NCBI GenBank assembly: GCA_020091685.1
Contig: CM034605.1
Location: 24,520,470 to 24,584,469, forward strand
Direction: 5' to 3'
Source of the DNA: Lutjanus erythropterus
Lineage: Eukaryota > Chordata > Actinopteri > Lutjaniformes > Lutjanidae
DNA length: 64,000 nucleotides
In this document: positions 1 to 14,538 of the stretch, piece after piece
Layout: each line of letters starts with the position of its first letter
Position numbering within the stretch: the first letter of the stretch is position 1
The notes under the pieces: generated by a model
Databases searched by the model: none
What the model saw: only the letters and a program-made list of their open reading frames with translations
Told to the model about the DNA's origin: nothing
Position numbers and translations under genes: made by a program

Positions 1-726
1 TCTATGTATTTGAAAAAATGTATCCATGTATGTATGTATGTGAAAAAATGTATGTATGTATGTATGCATGTATGTATGTGAAAAATATTTATGTATGTAT
101 GTATGTAAAAAAAATGTATGTATATCAAAAAATTTATGTATATATGTATGTATGTATGAAAAAACAATATGTATGTATGTATGTGAAAAAGTATGTAAGT
201 ATGTATGTATGTATGTGAAAAATGTATGTGTATATGTATGTGAAAAAAAATGTATGTATGTATGTATGTATGTATGTCAAAATGCATGTATGCATGTATG
301 TATGTATCTATGTATGTATGTGAAAAAATGTATCAATGTATGTATTTGAAAAAATTTATCCATGTATAATATGTATGTGGAAAAAATGTATATATGTATG
401 TATGTGAAAAATGTATGTATGTATGTATGTGAAAAATGTATGTATCATGTATGTATGTATGTGAAAGATGTATGTATGTATGTGTGTGAAAAAATGTATC
501 TATGTATGTATTTGAAAAATGTATGTATGTATGCAATATGTATGTGAAAAAATGTTTATGTGTATGTATGTATGTATGTATGTATGTGAAAAATGTTTGT
601 ATGTATATCACTATGTCATATATGTATGTATATGGTAAAATATGTATATATGTAATGTATGTATATATATGTATGTATGTATGTATAAAAAGTATGTATG
701 TATGTATATGAAAAAGTAATATGTAA

Positions 727-757
<31 letters not shown>

Positions 758-1445
758 AATGTATGTGTATATGTATGTGAAAAAATGTATGTATGTATGT
801 ATGTATGTATGTATGTATGTATGTATGTATGTATGTATGTCAAAAATGTATGCTTATGTATGTATGTATGTATGTATGTATATGTATGTATGTATGTATG
901 TATGTGAAAAATGTATCTATGTATGTATTTGAAAAAATGTATCATGTATGTATGTATGTGAAAAATGTATATATGTTAATATAATGTATGTATGTATGTG
1001 AAAAATGTATGTATATATGTATGTATGTATGTATGTATGAGTAAAAAAAATGTATATATGTCAAATTTATCTATACATATGTTATGTATGTATGAATAAA
1101 TGTATGTATGTATGTATATAAAAAAAGTATGTATGTATGTATGTATGTATGTATGTATGTGAAAAATGTATGTGTATATGTATGTAGAAAAATGTATGTA
1201 TGTATGTATGTCTGTATGTATGTATGTGAAAGTATGTATGTATGTATGTATGTATGAAAAATGTATGTATGTATGTATGTGAAAAAATGTATCTATGTAT
1301 GTATTTGAGAAAAGATATATCCATGTATGTAACATGTGTAAAAATGTATGTATGTATGTTATGTATGTATGTATGTATATGCATGTAAAATGTATGTATG
1401 TATGTATGTATGTATGTATGTATGTATGTATGTGAAAAATGTATG

Positions 1446-1477
<32 letters not shown>

Positions 1478-1764
1478 AAAATGTATGTATATCAAAATGT
1501 ATGTATGTATGTATCCATGTATGTATGTATATAAGCAAAAAAATTATTATGTATGTCAAAAGTATGTATATATACTTATGTATTAGTAAAAACGTATGTA
1601 TGTATGTATGTATGTATGTGAAAAATGTATGTGTATATGTACTATGAAAAATGTGTATGTATGCTTGTATGTATGTATGTGAAAAATGTATGTATGTATG
1701 TGAAAAAATGTATGTATGTATGTATTTGAAAAATTTATCCATGTATGTATGCATGTAAAAAATG

Positions 1765-1798
<34 letters not shown>

Positions 1799-2239
1799 TG
1801 TGAAAAATGTATATATGTATGTATATGTATATATGTCAAAAATAGCAATGTATGCATGTATGTATGTATGTATGAAAAATGTATGTATGCATGTATGTAT
1901 GTATGTATGTGAAAAATGTATGTATGTATGTATGTATGTAAAAATGTATCTATGTATGTATTTGAAAAAATGTATCCATGTATGTATGTATGTAAAAAAA
2001 TGTAGGTATGTATGTATGCATGTATGTATGTATGAAAAATGTTTGTATGTATGTATGTCATGTATGTATGTATATAAGTATAAAAAATGTATATATGTCA
2101 AAAAATTTATGTATATATGTATGTATGTATGAAAAAAATATATTATGTATGTATGTATGAAAAAAGGAAGTATGTAAGTATGTATGTATGTATGTATGTA
2201 TGTAGAAAAATGTATGTGTATATGTATGTGAAAAAAATG

Positions 2240-2273
<34 letters not shown>

Positions 2274-2388
2274 TCAAATGTATGTATGCATGTATGTATG
2301 TATGTATGTATGTATGTATGTATGTGAAAAAATGTATCTATGTATGTATTTGAAAAAATGTATGTATGTATGTATGTATGTGGAAAAA

Positions 2389-2419
<31 letters not shown>

Positions 2420-2996
2420 AAATGTAATATATATGTATGCATGTATGTATGTATGTATGTGAAAAATGTATGTATGTATGTATGTATGTATGTGAAAAAT
2501 GTATGTATGTATGTATGTGAAAAATGTATCTATGTATGTATATGAAAAATGTATGTATGTATGTATGTATGTAAAAAATGTATGTATGTATGTATGTATG
2601 TTATGTATGTATACATGTAAAAATGTATGTATCATATGTATGTATGTATATATATATTATGTGAAAAAATGTATGTATGTATGTATGTATGTATATGTAT
2701 GTATGTATGTAAAAAAATGTATGTATATCATAAATATTTTGTATGTATGTATGCATGTATGTATGCATGTATGTAAAAAAATTTATGTATGTAAAAATAT
2801 GTATATATGTATATGTATTATGTAAAAAATGTATGTATGTATGTATGTATGTATGTGTAAAATGTATGTATAGTGTATGTATGTATGTATGTATGTATGT
2901 ATGTATGTATGTGAAAAATGTATGTATGTATGTGAAAAAATGTATTTATGTATGTATTTGAAAAGATTATCATGTATGTATGTGTGTGAAAAAATG

Positions 2997-3036
<40 letters not shown>

Positions 3037-3283
3037 AATGTATGTATGTATGTATGTATGTATGTATGTCAAAAATGTATGTATGCATGTATGTATGTAT
3101 GTGTAGAAAAATGTATGTATGCATGTATGTATGTATGTATGTAATATGAAAAATGTATGTATGTATGTATGTGAAAAAATGTATCTATGTATGTATTTGT
3201 AAAATGTATCCATGTATGTATGTATGTGAAAAAATGTGTATGTATGTATGTATGCATGTATGTATGTGAAAAATGTATGTATG

Positions 3284-3314
<31 letters not shown>

Positions 3315-4640
3315 GTAAAAATGTATATATGTCAAAAATTTATGTATATATGTATGTATGTATGTAAAAGGTATGTATGTATGTATGTATGTGAAAAAAG
3401 TATGTATGTATGTATGTATGTATGTATGTATGTAGAAAAATGTATGTGTGTATATGTATGTGAAAAATGTATGTATGTATGTATACTTGTATGTATGTAT
3501 GTATGTAATATGTATATAAAAATGTATGTATGCATGTGTATGTATGTATGTATGTATGTATGTATGTATGTATGTATGTATGTAGCAGAAAAATGTATGT
3601 ATGTATGTATTTGAAAAAATGTATCCATGTATGTATGTATGTGTAAAAAATGTATATATGTATGTATGCATGTATGTATGTATAAAAATATATGTATATA
3701 TGTATGCATGTATGTATGTATGTATGTAAAAAAAAATGTATATATATCAAAAATTTATCTATATATGTATGTATGTATGAAAAAATGTATGTATGTATGT
3801 ATGTGAAAAAATGTATGTATAGTATGTATGTATGTATGTAAAAAATGTATGTGTATATGTATGTGAAAAAGTAATATATGTATGTATGTATATGTATGTA
3901 TGTCAAAAATGTATGTATGCATATGTATGTATATAATAATATGTATGTATGTATGTAAAAAATGTATGTATGTATGTATTTGAAAAAATGTATGTATGTA
4001 TGTATGTATGTGGAAAAAATATGTATATATGTATGTAATGAAAAATGTATGTATGTATGTATATGAAAAATGTATGTATCATGTATGTATGTATGTAAAA
4101 ATGTATGTATGTATGTATGTATGTATGTGAAAAAATGTATGTATGTATGTATGTATGTATGTATGTGAAAAATGTATGTATGTATGTATACATGTATGTA
4201 TGTATGTATGTATATTAAATAAAAATGTATGTATGTCAAAATGTATCTATGTATGTATGTATGTATGTAAAAATGTATGTATGTATGTATGTATGAAAAA
4301 AGTATGTATGTATGTATGTATGTATATGTATGTATGTATGTAAGATAAATAAATGTATGTATGTATATGTATGTAAAAATGTATGTATACTATGTATGTA
4401 TGTATGTATGAAAAAATGTATGTATGTATGTATGTAAAAATGTATGTATGTATGTATGTGAAAAAATGTTATCTATGTATGTATTTGAAAAAAATGTATG
4501 TATGTATGTATGTATATGTGAAAATGTATGTATGTATGTATGTATGTATGTATGTATGTATGTATGTATGCATATGTAAAATGTATGTATGTATGTATGT
4601 ATGTATGTATGTATGTGAAAAATGTATGTAATATGTTATG

Positions 4641-4672
<32 letters not shown>

Positions 4673-4780
4673 AAAATAATATATATCAAAAATGTATGTA
4701 TGTATGTATGTATGTATGTATGCATGTAAATATGTATCTATGTAAAAAATGTATGTATATATGTATGTATGCAAGTAAAA

Positions 4781-4811
<31 letters not shown>

Positions 4812-6279
4812 ATGTATATAAATATGTATGTGTATGTATGTATGTATGAAAAATGTATGTGTATATGTATGTAAAAATGTATGTATGTATGTATGTATGT
4901 ATGTGAAAATATGTATGTATGTGAAAAAATGTATTTATATATGTATTATGTAAAATTTATCAATAACATATGTATGTATGTAAAAAAAGTATATATGTAT
5001 GTATGTATGTATGTGTATGTATGTATGTATGTAGAAAAATGTATGTATGTATGTATGTATGTATCAAAAATGTATGTAATACATGTATGTATGTATGTGA
5101 AAATGTATGTATGCATGTATGTATGTATGTATGTAGAAAAATGTATGTATGTGTATGTGAAAATATATGTATGTATGTATTTGTAAAAATGTATGCATGT
5201 ATGTATGTATGTGAAAAAATGTATATATGTATGTATGTATGTATGTATGTGAAAAATGTATGTATGTATGTATGTATGTATGTATGTATGTATATAAAAA
5301 AATGTATATATGTAAATGTATGTATATATATGTATGTATGTATAGAAAAAATGTATGTATGTATGTATAAAAAAGTGTATGTATGTATGTATGTATGTAC
5401 ATGTATGTATATGTAAAATGTATGTGTATATGTATGTGAAAAAATGTATGTATGTATGTATGTATGTATGTATCAAAAATGTATGTGTATGCATGTATGT
5501 ATATGTATGTATGTATGTATGTGAAAAGAAATGTATCTATGTATGTATTTGAAAAAATGTATCCATGTATGTATGTATGTGGAAAAATGTATGTATATGT
5601 ATATATGAAAAATGTATGTATGTATGTATGTATAAAAAATGTATGTATGCATGTATGTATATTATGTATAAAAATGTATGTATGTATGTATGTAAAAAAT
5701 GTATCTATGTATGTATTTGAAAAAATGTATGTATGTATGTATGTATGTATGTATGTGAAAAAATATATGTATGTATGTATGCATGTATGTATGTGAAAAA
5801 TGTTTGTATGTATGTATGCATGTAAATGTATGTATGTAAAAAAAATGTATATATGTCAAAAATTTATCTATATGTTATGTATGTATGTAAAAAACGTATG
5901 TATGTATGTATGTATGAAAAAATATGTATGTATGTATGTAATATGTATGTATGTAATATGTAAAATGTATGTATGTATGTGAAAAAGTATGTAAGTATGT
6001 ATGTATGTATGTATGTATGTAGAAAAATGTATGTATATATGTATGTGAAAAATGTATGTATGTATGTATGTATGTATGTGAATAATGTATGTATGTATGT
6101 GAAAAATGTATGTATGTATGTATGTGTAAAATGTATGTATGTATGTATGTTGTAAAAATGTATCCATGTATGTATGTATGTAAAAATGTATGTATGTATG
6201 TATGTATGTATGTATGTATGCATGTGTATAATGTATGTATGTATGTATGTATGTATGTATGTATGTAGAAAAATGTATG

Positions 6280-6311
<32 letters not shown>

Positions 6312-8145
6312 AATGTATGTATATCAAAAATGTATGTATGTATGTATGTATGTATGTATACATATGTAGTAAATAAGTTATGTATGTCAAAAATGTATCT
6401 ATATATGTATGTATTCAAAAATGTATGTATGTATGTGTATGTATGTGAAAAATGTATGTAAGTGTATGTATGTATGTATGTATGTATGTATGTAGAATAA
6501 TGTATGTGTATGTGTGTGTGAAAAATGTATGTATGTATGTATGTATGTATATGAAAAAATGTATGTATGTATGTGAAAAAAATGTATGTATGTATGTATT
6601 TGAAAAAATGCATGTATGTATGTATGCATGTGAAATAAATGTATATATGTATGTATGTATGTATGCATGTATGTATGTAAAATGTATGTATGTATATATA
6701 TATATGTATATATGTATGTATCTATGTATAATATAATATGTATGTATGTATGTATGTATGTAAAAAATGTTATGCATATGCATGTATGTATGTATGTATG
6801 TATGTAAAAAATGTATCTATGTATGTATTTGTAAAAATGTATCCATGTATGTAATATATGTGTAAAAATGTATGTATGTATGTATGCATGTATGTATGTA
6901 AAAATGTATGTATGTATGTATGCATGTATGTATGTATGTATGTAAAAAAATGTATATATATAAAATTTATATGTATATATGTATGTATGTATGTATATAT
7001 GTATGTATGTTATGTATGTAAAAATATGTATGTATAAGTATGTATGTATGTATGTATGTATGTAAGAAAAATGTATGTGTATATGTATGTGAAAAATGTA
7101 TGTATGTTGTGTGTATGTATGTATGTATGTATGTAGTAAATGTATGTATGTATGTATATAGAAAAATGTATGTATGTATGTATGTATGTGAAAAAATGTA
7201 TGTATGTATGTATTTGAAAAAATGTATGTATGTATGTATGTATGTAAGTAAAATGTATGTATGTATGTATGTATGTATGTATGTATGCATGTGAAAAATG
7301 TATATATGTTATGTATGTATGTATGTAAAATGTATGTATGTATGTATGTATGTATGTATGTATATGTAAAAAATGTATGTATATCAAAAATGTATGTATA
7401 TGTATGTATGTATGTATACATGTATGTAAAGATTATATGTATAATGTATGTATATATGTATGTATTAAGAAAAAATGTATGTATGTAGCATGTATGTAAA
7501 AATGTATGTAGTATGTATGCATGTATGTATGTATGTATGTATGTAAAAAATGTATGTAATATGTATTATGTGAAAAATGTATGTATACATGTATGTATGT
7601 ATATGAAAAATGTATGTATATGTGAAAAAATGTATTAACATATGTATGTATTTGAAAAAATGCAGCATGTAATATGCATGTAAAAAATGTATATATGTAA
7701 TATATGTATGTATGTATGTATGTATGTGAAAAATGTATGTATGTATATGCATGTATGTATGTATGTATATGTATGTATGTATGTATGTCAAAATGTATGT
7801 ATAGTGTATGTATGTATGTAAAAATGTATGTATGCACATGTATATATGTATGTATGTAATATGTATGTATGTATGTATATGTATTTGAAAAAATGTATGT
7901 ATGTATGTATGTATGTAAAAAAATGTATGTATGTATGTAGCATGTATGTATGTGAAAAAATGTATGTATGTATGTATGCATGTATGTATGTATATAAAGT
8001 ATGTAAAAATGTATATATATCAAAAATGTATCTATATGTATGTATATGTAAAAATGTATGTATGTATATGTGAAAAAGTATGTATGTATGTATGTATGTA
8101 TGTATATGTAGAAAAATGTATAATATATGTATGTAAAAATGTATG

Positions 8146-8177
<32 letters not shown>

Positions 8178-8805
8178 AATGTATGTATGTATGTATGTGA
8201 AAAAATGTATGTATGTATGTATGTATGTGAAAAAATGTATGTATGTATGTATGTGAAAAATGTATGCATGTATGTATGTATGTAAAAAATGTATGTATGC
8301 TATGTATGTATGTATGTAGCATATGTATGTGAAAAATGTATGTATGTATGTATGTATGTATGTATGTATGTATGTGAAAAATGTATGTATGTATGTATGT
8401 ATATATGTATGTAAAAAAAATGTATGTATATCAAAATGTATGTATGTATGTATGCATGTATGATACATGCATGTATATAAAAATTAATATCAAAGTATGT
8501 ATATGTGTATGTATTCAAGTATTATGTATGTATGTATGTATGTGTAAATTTATATAAGTATGTATGTATGTATGTATGTATGTATGTATGTGAAAAAATG
8601 TATGTATCATGTATGTATGTATGTCAAAAATGTATATATGTATGTATGTATGTTAAAATGTATGTATGTATATATTTGAAAAATGTATCCATGTGTATAT
8701 GTATGTAAAAATGTATGTATGTATGTAATGTATTATGTATGTATGTATGTATGCATGTATGTATGTGAAAAATGTATGTATGTATGTATGTATGTATATC
8801 AAAAA

Positions 8806-8836
<31 letters not shown>

Positions 8837-8974
8837 AATGTATGTATGTATGTATGTAGGTATGTATGTGTATGTATGTATCTATGTATGCTGTATTTGA
8901 AAAATGTATATATGTATGTATGTGAAAAAATGTATGTATGTATGTATGTATGCATGTATAATATGTATGTAAAA

Positions 8975-9005
<31 letters not shown>

Positions 9006-9248
9006 AATGTGTATGTATGTATGTAGAAAAAATGTATGTATGTATGTATTTGAAAAAATATATCCATGTATGTATGTATGTAAAAATGTATGTATGTATG
9101 TATGTATGTATGTATGTGTAAAATGTATGTATGTATGTATATATGTATGTATGTAGAATAATGTATGTATGTATGTATATGTATATGAAAAATGTATGTA
9201 TGTATGTATGTATGTGAAAAAATGTATGTATGTATGTATTTGTAAAAA

Positions 9249-9279
<31 letters not shown>

Positions 9280-9332
9280 AAATGTATGTATGTAAATGTA
9301 TGTATGTATGCATGTATGTATGTAGAAAAATG

Positions 9333-9364
<32 letters not shown>

Positions 9365-9490
9365 ATGTATGTATGTATGTATGTATGTATGTATGAAAAA
9401 TGTATGTATGTATGTATGTGAAAAAAGTATGTATCTATGTATGTATGTTGTAAAAATGTATCCATGTATGTATGTAACATGTGAAAAATG

Positions 9491-9522
<32 letters not shown>

Positions 9523-9600
9523 AATGTATATGTATGTATATATGTATGTATGTATGTAAAATGTATGTATGTATGTATGTATGTAAAAAAATATAATATG

Positions 9601-9634
<34 letters not shown>

Positions 9635-10244
9635 TAAAATGTATGTATGTATGTGAAAAAATGTATCTATGTATGTATTTGAAAAAATGTATCCATGTAT
9701 GTATGTATGTGAAAAAATGTATGTATGTATGTATGTATGTATGCATGTATGTATGTATGTAAAATGTATGTATGTATGTATGTATGTATGTATGTCAAAA
9801 ATGTATGTATGCATGTATGTATGTATGTAAAAATGTATGTATGTATGTATGTGAAAAAATGTATCTATGTATGTATTTGAAAAATGTATGTATGTATGTA
9901 TGTATGTGAAAAAATGTATGTATGTATGTATGTATGTATGTGAATGTATGTATGTATGTATATATGTATATGTGAAAAATGTATGTATGTATGTATGTAT
10001 GTAAAATGTATGTATATCAAAAATGTATGTATATGTATGTATGTATGTAAAAAAATGTATGTATGTATGTATGTGAAAAAATGTATCTATGTATGTATTT
10101 GAAAAAATGTATCCATGTATGTATGTATGTATGTGAAAAAATGTATGTATGTATGTATTTGGTAAAATGTATGTATGTATGTATGTATGTGAAAAAATGT
10201 ATGTATGTATGTGTATGTATATGTATATATGTGAAAAATGTATG

Positions 10245-10275
<31 letters not shown>

Positions 10276-10298
10276 GAAAAATGTATGTAAAATGTATG

Positions 10299-10330
<32 letters not shown>

Positions 10331-10469
10331 AATGTATATAAAATGTATGTATGTATGTATGTATGTGTATGTATGTATATAAGTAAAAAAAATGTATATC
10401 AAAAATGTATGTATATATGTATGTATTCAAAAAGTATGTATGTATGTATGTATGTATGTATGAAAAGTG

Positions 10470-10502
<33 letters not shown>

Positions 10503-10803
10503 GAAAAATGTATATGTGTATATGTATGTAAAAAAATGTATGTATGTATGTATGTATGTATGTGAAAAATGTATGTATGCATGTATGTATGTATGTAAAA
10601 ATGTATATATGTATGTATGTATGTATGTGAAAAATGTATGCATGTATGTATGTATGTGAAAAATGTATGTATGTATGTATGTATGTTAAAAATGTATGTA
10701 TGTATATATTTGAAAAAATGTATGTATGTATGTATGTATGTGAAAAAATGTATGTATGTATGTATGTATGTATGTATGTATGCATGTATGTATATGTAAA
10801 ATG

Positions 10804-10837
<34 letters not shown>

Positions 10838-11375
10838 TGTATGTATGCATGTATATATGTAAAAATGTATGTATGTATGTATATGTAGGTATGTATGTAA
10901 AAATGTATGTATATGTATTTGAAAAAATGTATCCATGTATGTATATGTGTAAAAAAAATGTATGTATGTATGTATGTATGCATATGTATGTATGTATAAA
11001 AATGTATGTATGTATGTATGTATGTATGTGTAAAATGTATGTATGTATGTATGTGAAAAAATGTATGTATGTATGTATTTGAAAAAATATATCCATGTAT
11101 GTATGTATGTAAAAAATGTATGTATGTATGTATGCATGTATGTATGTGAGAAAAATATGTATGTATGTATGTATATATATATGTATGTGAAAAATGTATG
11201 TATGCATGTATGTATGTATGTGAAAAATGTATGCTTATGTATGTATGTATGTATGTGAAAAAATGTATGTATGTATGTATTTGAAAAAATGTATCCATGT
11301 ATGTATGTATGTGAAAAAATGTATGTATGTAATATATGTATGTATGTATGTATGTATGTAAAAATGTATGTATGT

Positions 11376-11407
<32 letters not shown>

Positions 11408-11609
11408 AATGTATGTATGCATGTATGTATGTATGTGAAGAAATGTATGTATGTATGTATGTGAAAAAATGTATCTATGTATGTATTTGAAAAAATGTAT
11501 CCATGTATGTATGTATGTGAAAAAATGTATGTATGTATGTATGCATGTATGTATGTGAAAAATGTATGTATGTATGTATATATGTATGTATGTGAAAAAT
11601 GTATGTATG

Positions 11610-11641
<32 letters not shown>

Positions 11642-11896
11642 AAAATGTATGTACATCAAAAATGTTTGTATGTATGTATGCATGTAAAAAATTTACGTAT
11701 GTATGTAAGTATATGTATGTAAAGAAATGTATTATGTATGTATGTATGTGAAAAATGTATGTATGTATGTATGTGAAAAATGTATGTATGTATGTATGCC
11801 AAAAATGTATGTATGTATGTATGTATGTATGTTTGTATGTATGTATATGGAAAATGTCTGTATGTATGTATGTCAAAAATGTACGTATGTATGCAA
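1..11896 (+). repeat. Giant composite (ATGT)n satellite-like array
   Basis: Almost every base belongs to runs of ATGT (about 3-12 units) separated by A-rich spacers such as GAAAAA, CAAAAA or TAAAAA. The A-rich strand of the spacers is always the + strand, so the whole array has one orientation. Rarer phrases recur, such as TTTGAAAAAATGTATCCATG and a TGTCAAAAATTTATCTATAT-like phrase, which points to a higher-order repeat rather than a simple microsatellite. All forward frames of ATGT runs are stop-free and encode Met-Tyr-Val-Cys; the reverse encodes Thr-Tyr-Ile-His. The long open frames here are therefore artefacts. The array continues past the left edge. The right edge is a short TGCAAAATTA sequence. 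No gene is present. Confidence 0.97.
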
Positions 11897-11919
11897 AATT
11901 ACATATAAAAGAAAAAAGT

Positions 11920-12737
11920 GCTGCACTCACCAATTTTGTGTACTTGTGTTCCATTTCAATCTAGTTTTTTACATCTACTTGACCACAGTTCAGGGGGAAA
12001 CTTATTTTTTACTCCACTGGATTAATTTAACAGCTATAATTACCAGTTACATTCCAGATTAAGTTTTTGTATGTGAAACATAATGACAATCTTATAAAAT
12101 ATGATACACTTTTATAGATTAAATTAATAAACAGTATGTTCTCAAAAGTATCAATACTTGGTTGCTTTTTTGATGCCACAATTCGATCTCCATTTATTAT
12201 ACTTTTGATAGTAATGAAAGTACCAAAACCTTTTTTTTATTTAATTCAAAGTTCTAAATGGCCGTTCAAGACCTCAGTTCAGTTCGGTCTTTATTGTCCT
12301 GCCTGAAATTTGGCTTGCAGCATAGCAAGTCAGATTTTTCTGCACAAGCATTGTGTGCAAGGTGTTAATTTAAAGAAGAAGAAAAAATCTCCCTATTTTG
12401 TCTGCCAAGAACCTTTTTTCTTTTCACTGTGGTATCAAGATAGAAGAGAGTATAATTTTGTATACTAGTATTGTGTTTTAGTTTAAAACTTTGGTATTGT
12501 GTAACTTTACAACAGTATATAGAATAGTTAAAGCAGTAGTTGCACATTAATGCATCAGTAATAATAATTCAATAGTAAACTAATATATATTTGTACAACA
12601 CTGACAACGCCTTTTACTCTTGTTACTTTTACTGAAGTGACATTTTCAGTGTTAGACTTTCATTGTAATGGAGTATCTTTATATTGGAAGGTTGCTACCT
12701 TTACATAAGTAAAGATCTGAATACTTTTCCACCACAG
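11920..12737 (+). mobile_element. hAT-like non-autonomous element, copy A (5' end missing)
   Basis: The sequence matches, from memory, a very common teleost hAT-type non-autonomous element. Visible parts are a 'TACTTGTGTTCCATTT...CTACAGTTCAGGGGGAAA' start region, an 'AATGCATCAGTAATAAT' middle, and an end with 'AAGTAAAGATCTGAATACTT' followed by TCCACCAC, the complement of the family's terminal GTGGTGGAA. The left terminal repeat is absent; the element starts directly at the border of the ATGT array. It has no coding capacity. Confidence 0.6.
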
Positions 12738-14538
12738 ATCATATTGCATTAATGTCCAGCCCGACATAAAAGCATTAAACAGACTCATAAAACTGGTCCC
12801 ACACTGTAGTCGTCCTACGAACTCTCAACTTCTGGCTCCCACGTCCTCTTGCTCTCCGTGCTCTCTCTTTCTGCATCTTTTCCCTTTCAGATGAATTGTG
12901 TGGCCCATTGAGAGCGGGTTAAAAAAGAAGGTGGAGAGACCAAAGAGGGTGAGCGAGGGAAGCCGAGTGTTGAGTGCAGGTGTCCAGCTTCAGAAAGTGG
13001 GCTTTTTAAGAGCTGAAAAGGGCCATCCGGTCACCCTTTGCTGGAATGGGTAACCCCCCCCCCTCCCCAAATCCCCTTCTCTCAGTCTTTGTCCCTATAG
13101 ATATTTTTTAATTGTTGGCTATGACAGTTCAGCGGCTTTTTGAGTGCCTCAGTGAAGAGCCTTGTAATTAGAGCTATTGAGCTGCTGGAATTGGCACAAT
13201 TAGGGTCAGCATTAATGATTTCTGTGTGCACCGGGTGGTTTCAGTAAAAGGGCTACGTTCTCAGAATGGATGGAGAGAATTTACAAAGAGGGTCAGGCCA
13301 AATGAAAAAGGAAGGGGCAGTTGGACATAAAGGGAGTAAAACTGAGGCCTAAATGAACTGGAGCCTGTGCATTATCTGGGTTCTTGTTTGTTGGACCACC
13401 GTAGACTCAGCAAAGTGTCCATGTGGTATCATTATCAGAGCTGTGAGAGGTGGGATGCGCCTCAGGGGCATCATCTTCTCCCTTCTCTCTGCTCTGTGCC
13501 AGCCGGTCCACTCAAGCCCTGGTGTGAGTAGAGACATGTTTGTGGGAGGTGAGGATGAGGAGCAGAGAGGGGGAACAGGAGTGTCTCTTGGAATGTTAAC
13601 GAGATCAGTTTATATCTGCTCTTCCCTCTCGCTTCGACCCTCCACCCCTAACAAAGAAGACAGAGTTTTCTGGGGTGTAAAGCTGTTGTAGGGAAAGCAT
13701 GGCTCGACACTTTAATTCTGTTGTCATTTGGCCGAGCATGAAAGAAAACCTCCGACAACAAAAACAAAAAAGGAATGAATGGGCATGCTGAAAGGAAATG
13801 TATTTCCCAATTACTGCAGCGGCCCTTCCAAAGACGCCCCGGCCGCTGTCCCCCCGCCGGCTTACACCAACCACATACGGCCGAAAATTAGCAGGTGTCT
13901 GTAGACACAGAAACAGACGGAGCAGCACAGAGGCCACCCAGAGATCTGACGGCCGGGGGGCGAGGTGGATTTAGCACAGATGTTCAACCATGATGTCACA
14001 TGTCCAAAGAGTACAATTTAGACACACACACAGAGTTCAGATGTGGTATGCTGAATGTTGTGGGTAAAAAGAAGTAAGAATGGAAACACAATTTAGTTAG
14101 CTGTCCCATTAATTTTAGTTATTCCCAGTATAACACAAAAAGAACCACAATTCTTTCAAAATAAAAGCAGCCTTAAGAAGTTGCACATTTTCCAGTGTTT
14201 TAGTAGCTTCTCATTGTTTGCGCATTTTAATAGTTTCTATCAATTCTACAAAACCTTATGATCTTTTTTAATATAAGTCTACTGAACTTTGTAAACAGAG
14301 GAAACCAGGTGTTCTGCAGAAGTGGTATTTCTATTTTGTGTGTATTTACATAATTATGCAGTACATTTTGTTTTAGAGGGAAATGTACTTTGTACTTTAT
14401 GTTATATCTACAGTATTTAAAGTTGGTTCCACTTTGACCAGCTACAACATAAAAATTCTGCATACATGAAATATAACAATAAAACGTTCTGAAAAGGAGT
14501 GACTTTTCATTACTTTAAGGATATTTTGCCAATAACAC
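12738..14538. other. Intergenic DNA, no gene recognised
   Basis: Ordinary complex sequence. I see no recognisable exon, RNA gene or complete transposon. A higher-complexity stretch at 13,085-13,235 is listed separately as a possible conserved element. A C-run near 13,052-13,067 and GC-rich DNA at 13,815-13,865 are the only compositional features. Confidence 0.5.
13085..13235. promoter_or_regulatory. Possible conserved non-coding element
   Basis: Non-repetitive, balanced-composition sequence with several homeodomain-type cores: TAATTAG near 13,166, CAATTAGGG near 13,197 and a TTAATGATTT near 13,212. It lies in a gene-free region. The style resembles fish developmental enhancers. This is inference only; no cross-species alignment was possible. 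Confidence 0.22.

Noticed and set aside
1-11896. CRISPR-like alternation of repeat and spacer
   Set aside because: Spacers are short A-runs, not unique 30-40 base sequences, and the genome is vertebrate.
18-11964. Dozens of long open frames, up to 506 codons, encoding MYVC or TYIH repeats
   Set aside because: A 4-bp repeat without a stop stays open in all frames on both strands. There is no start context, domain or codon bias beyond the repeat.
13353-13691. 112-codon + frame with a hydrophobic start resembling a signal peptide
   Set aside because: No family resemblance, no splice support, and a competing minus-strand frame; likely chance.
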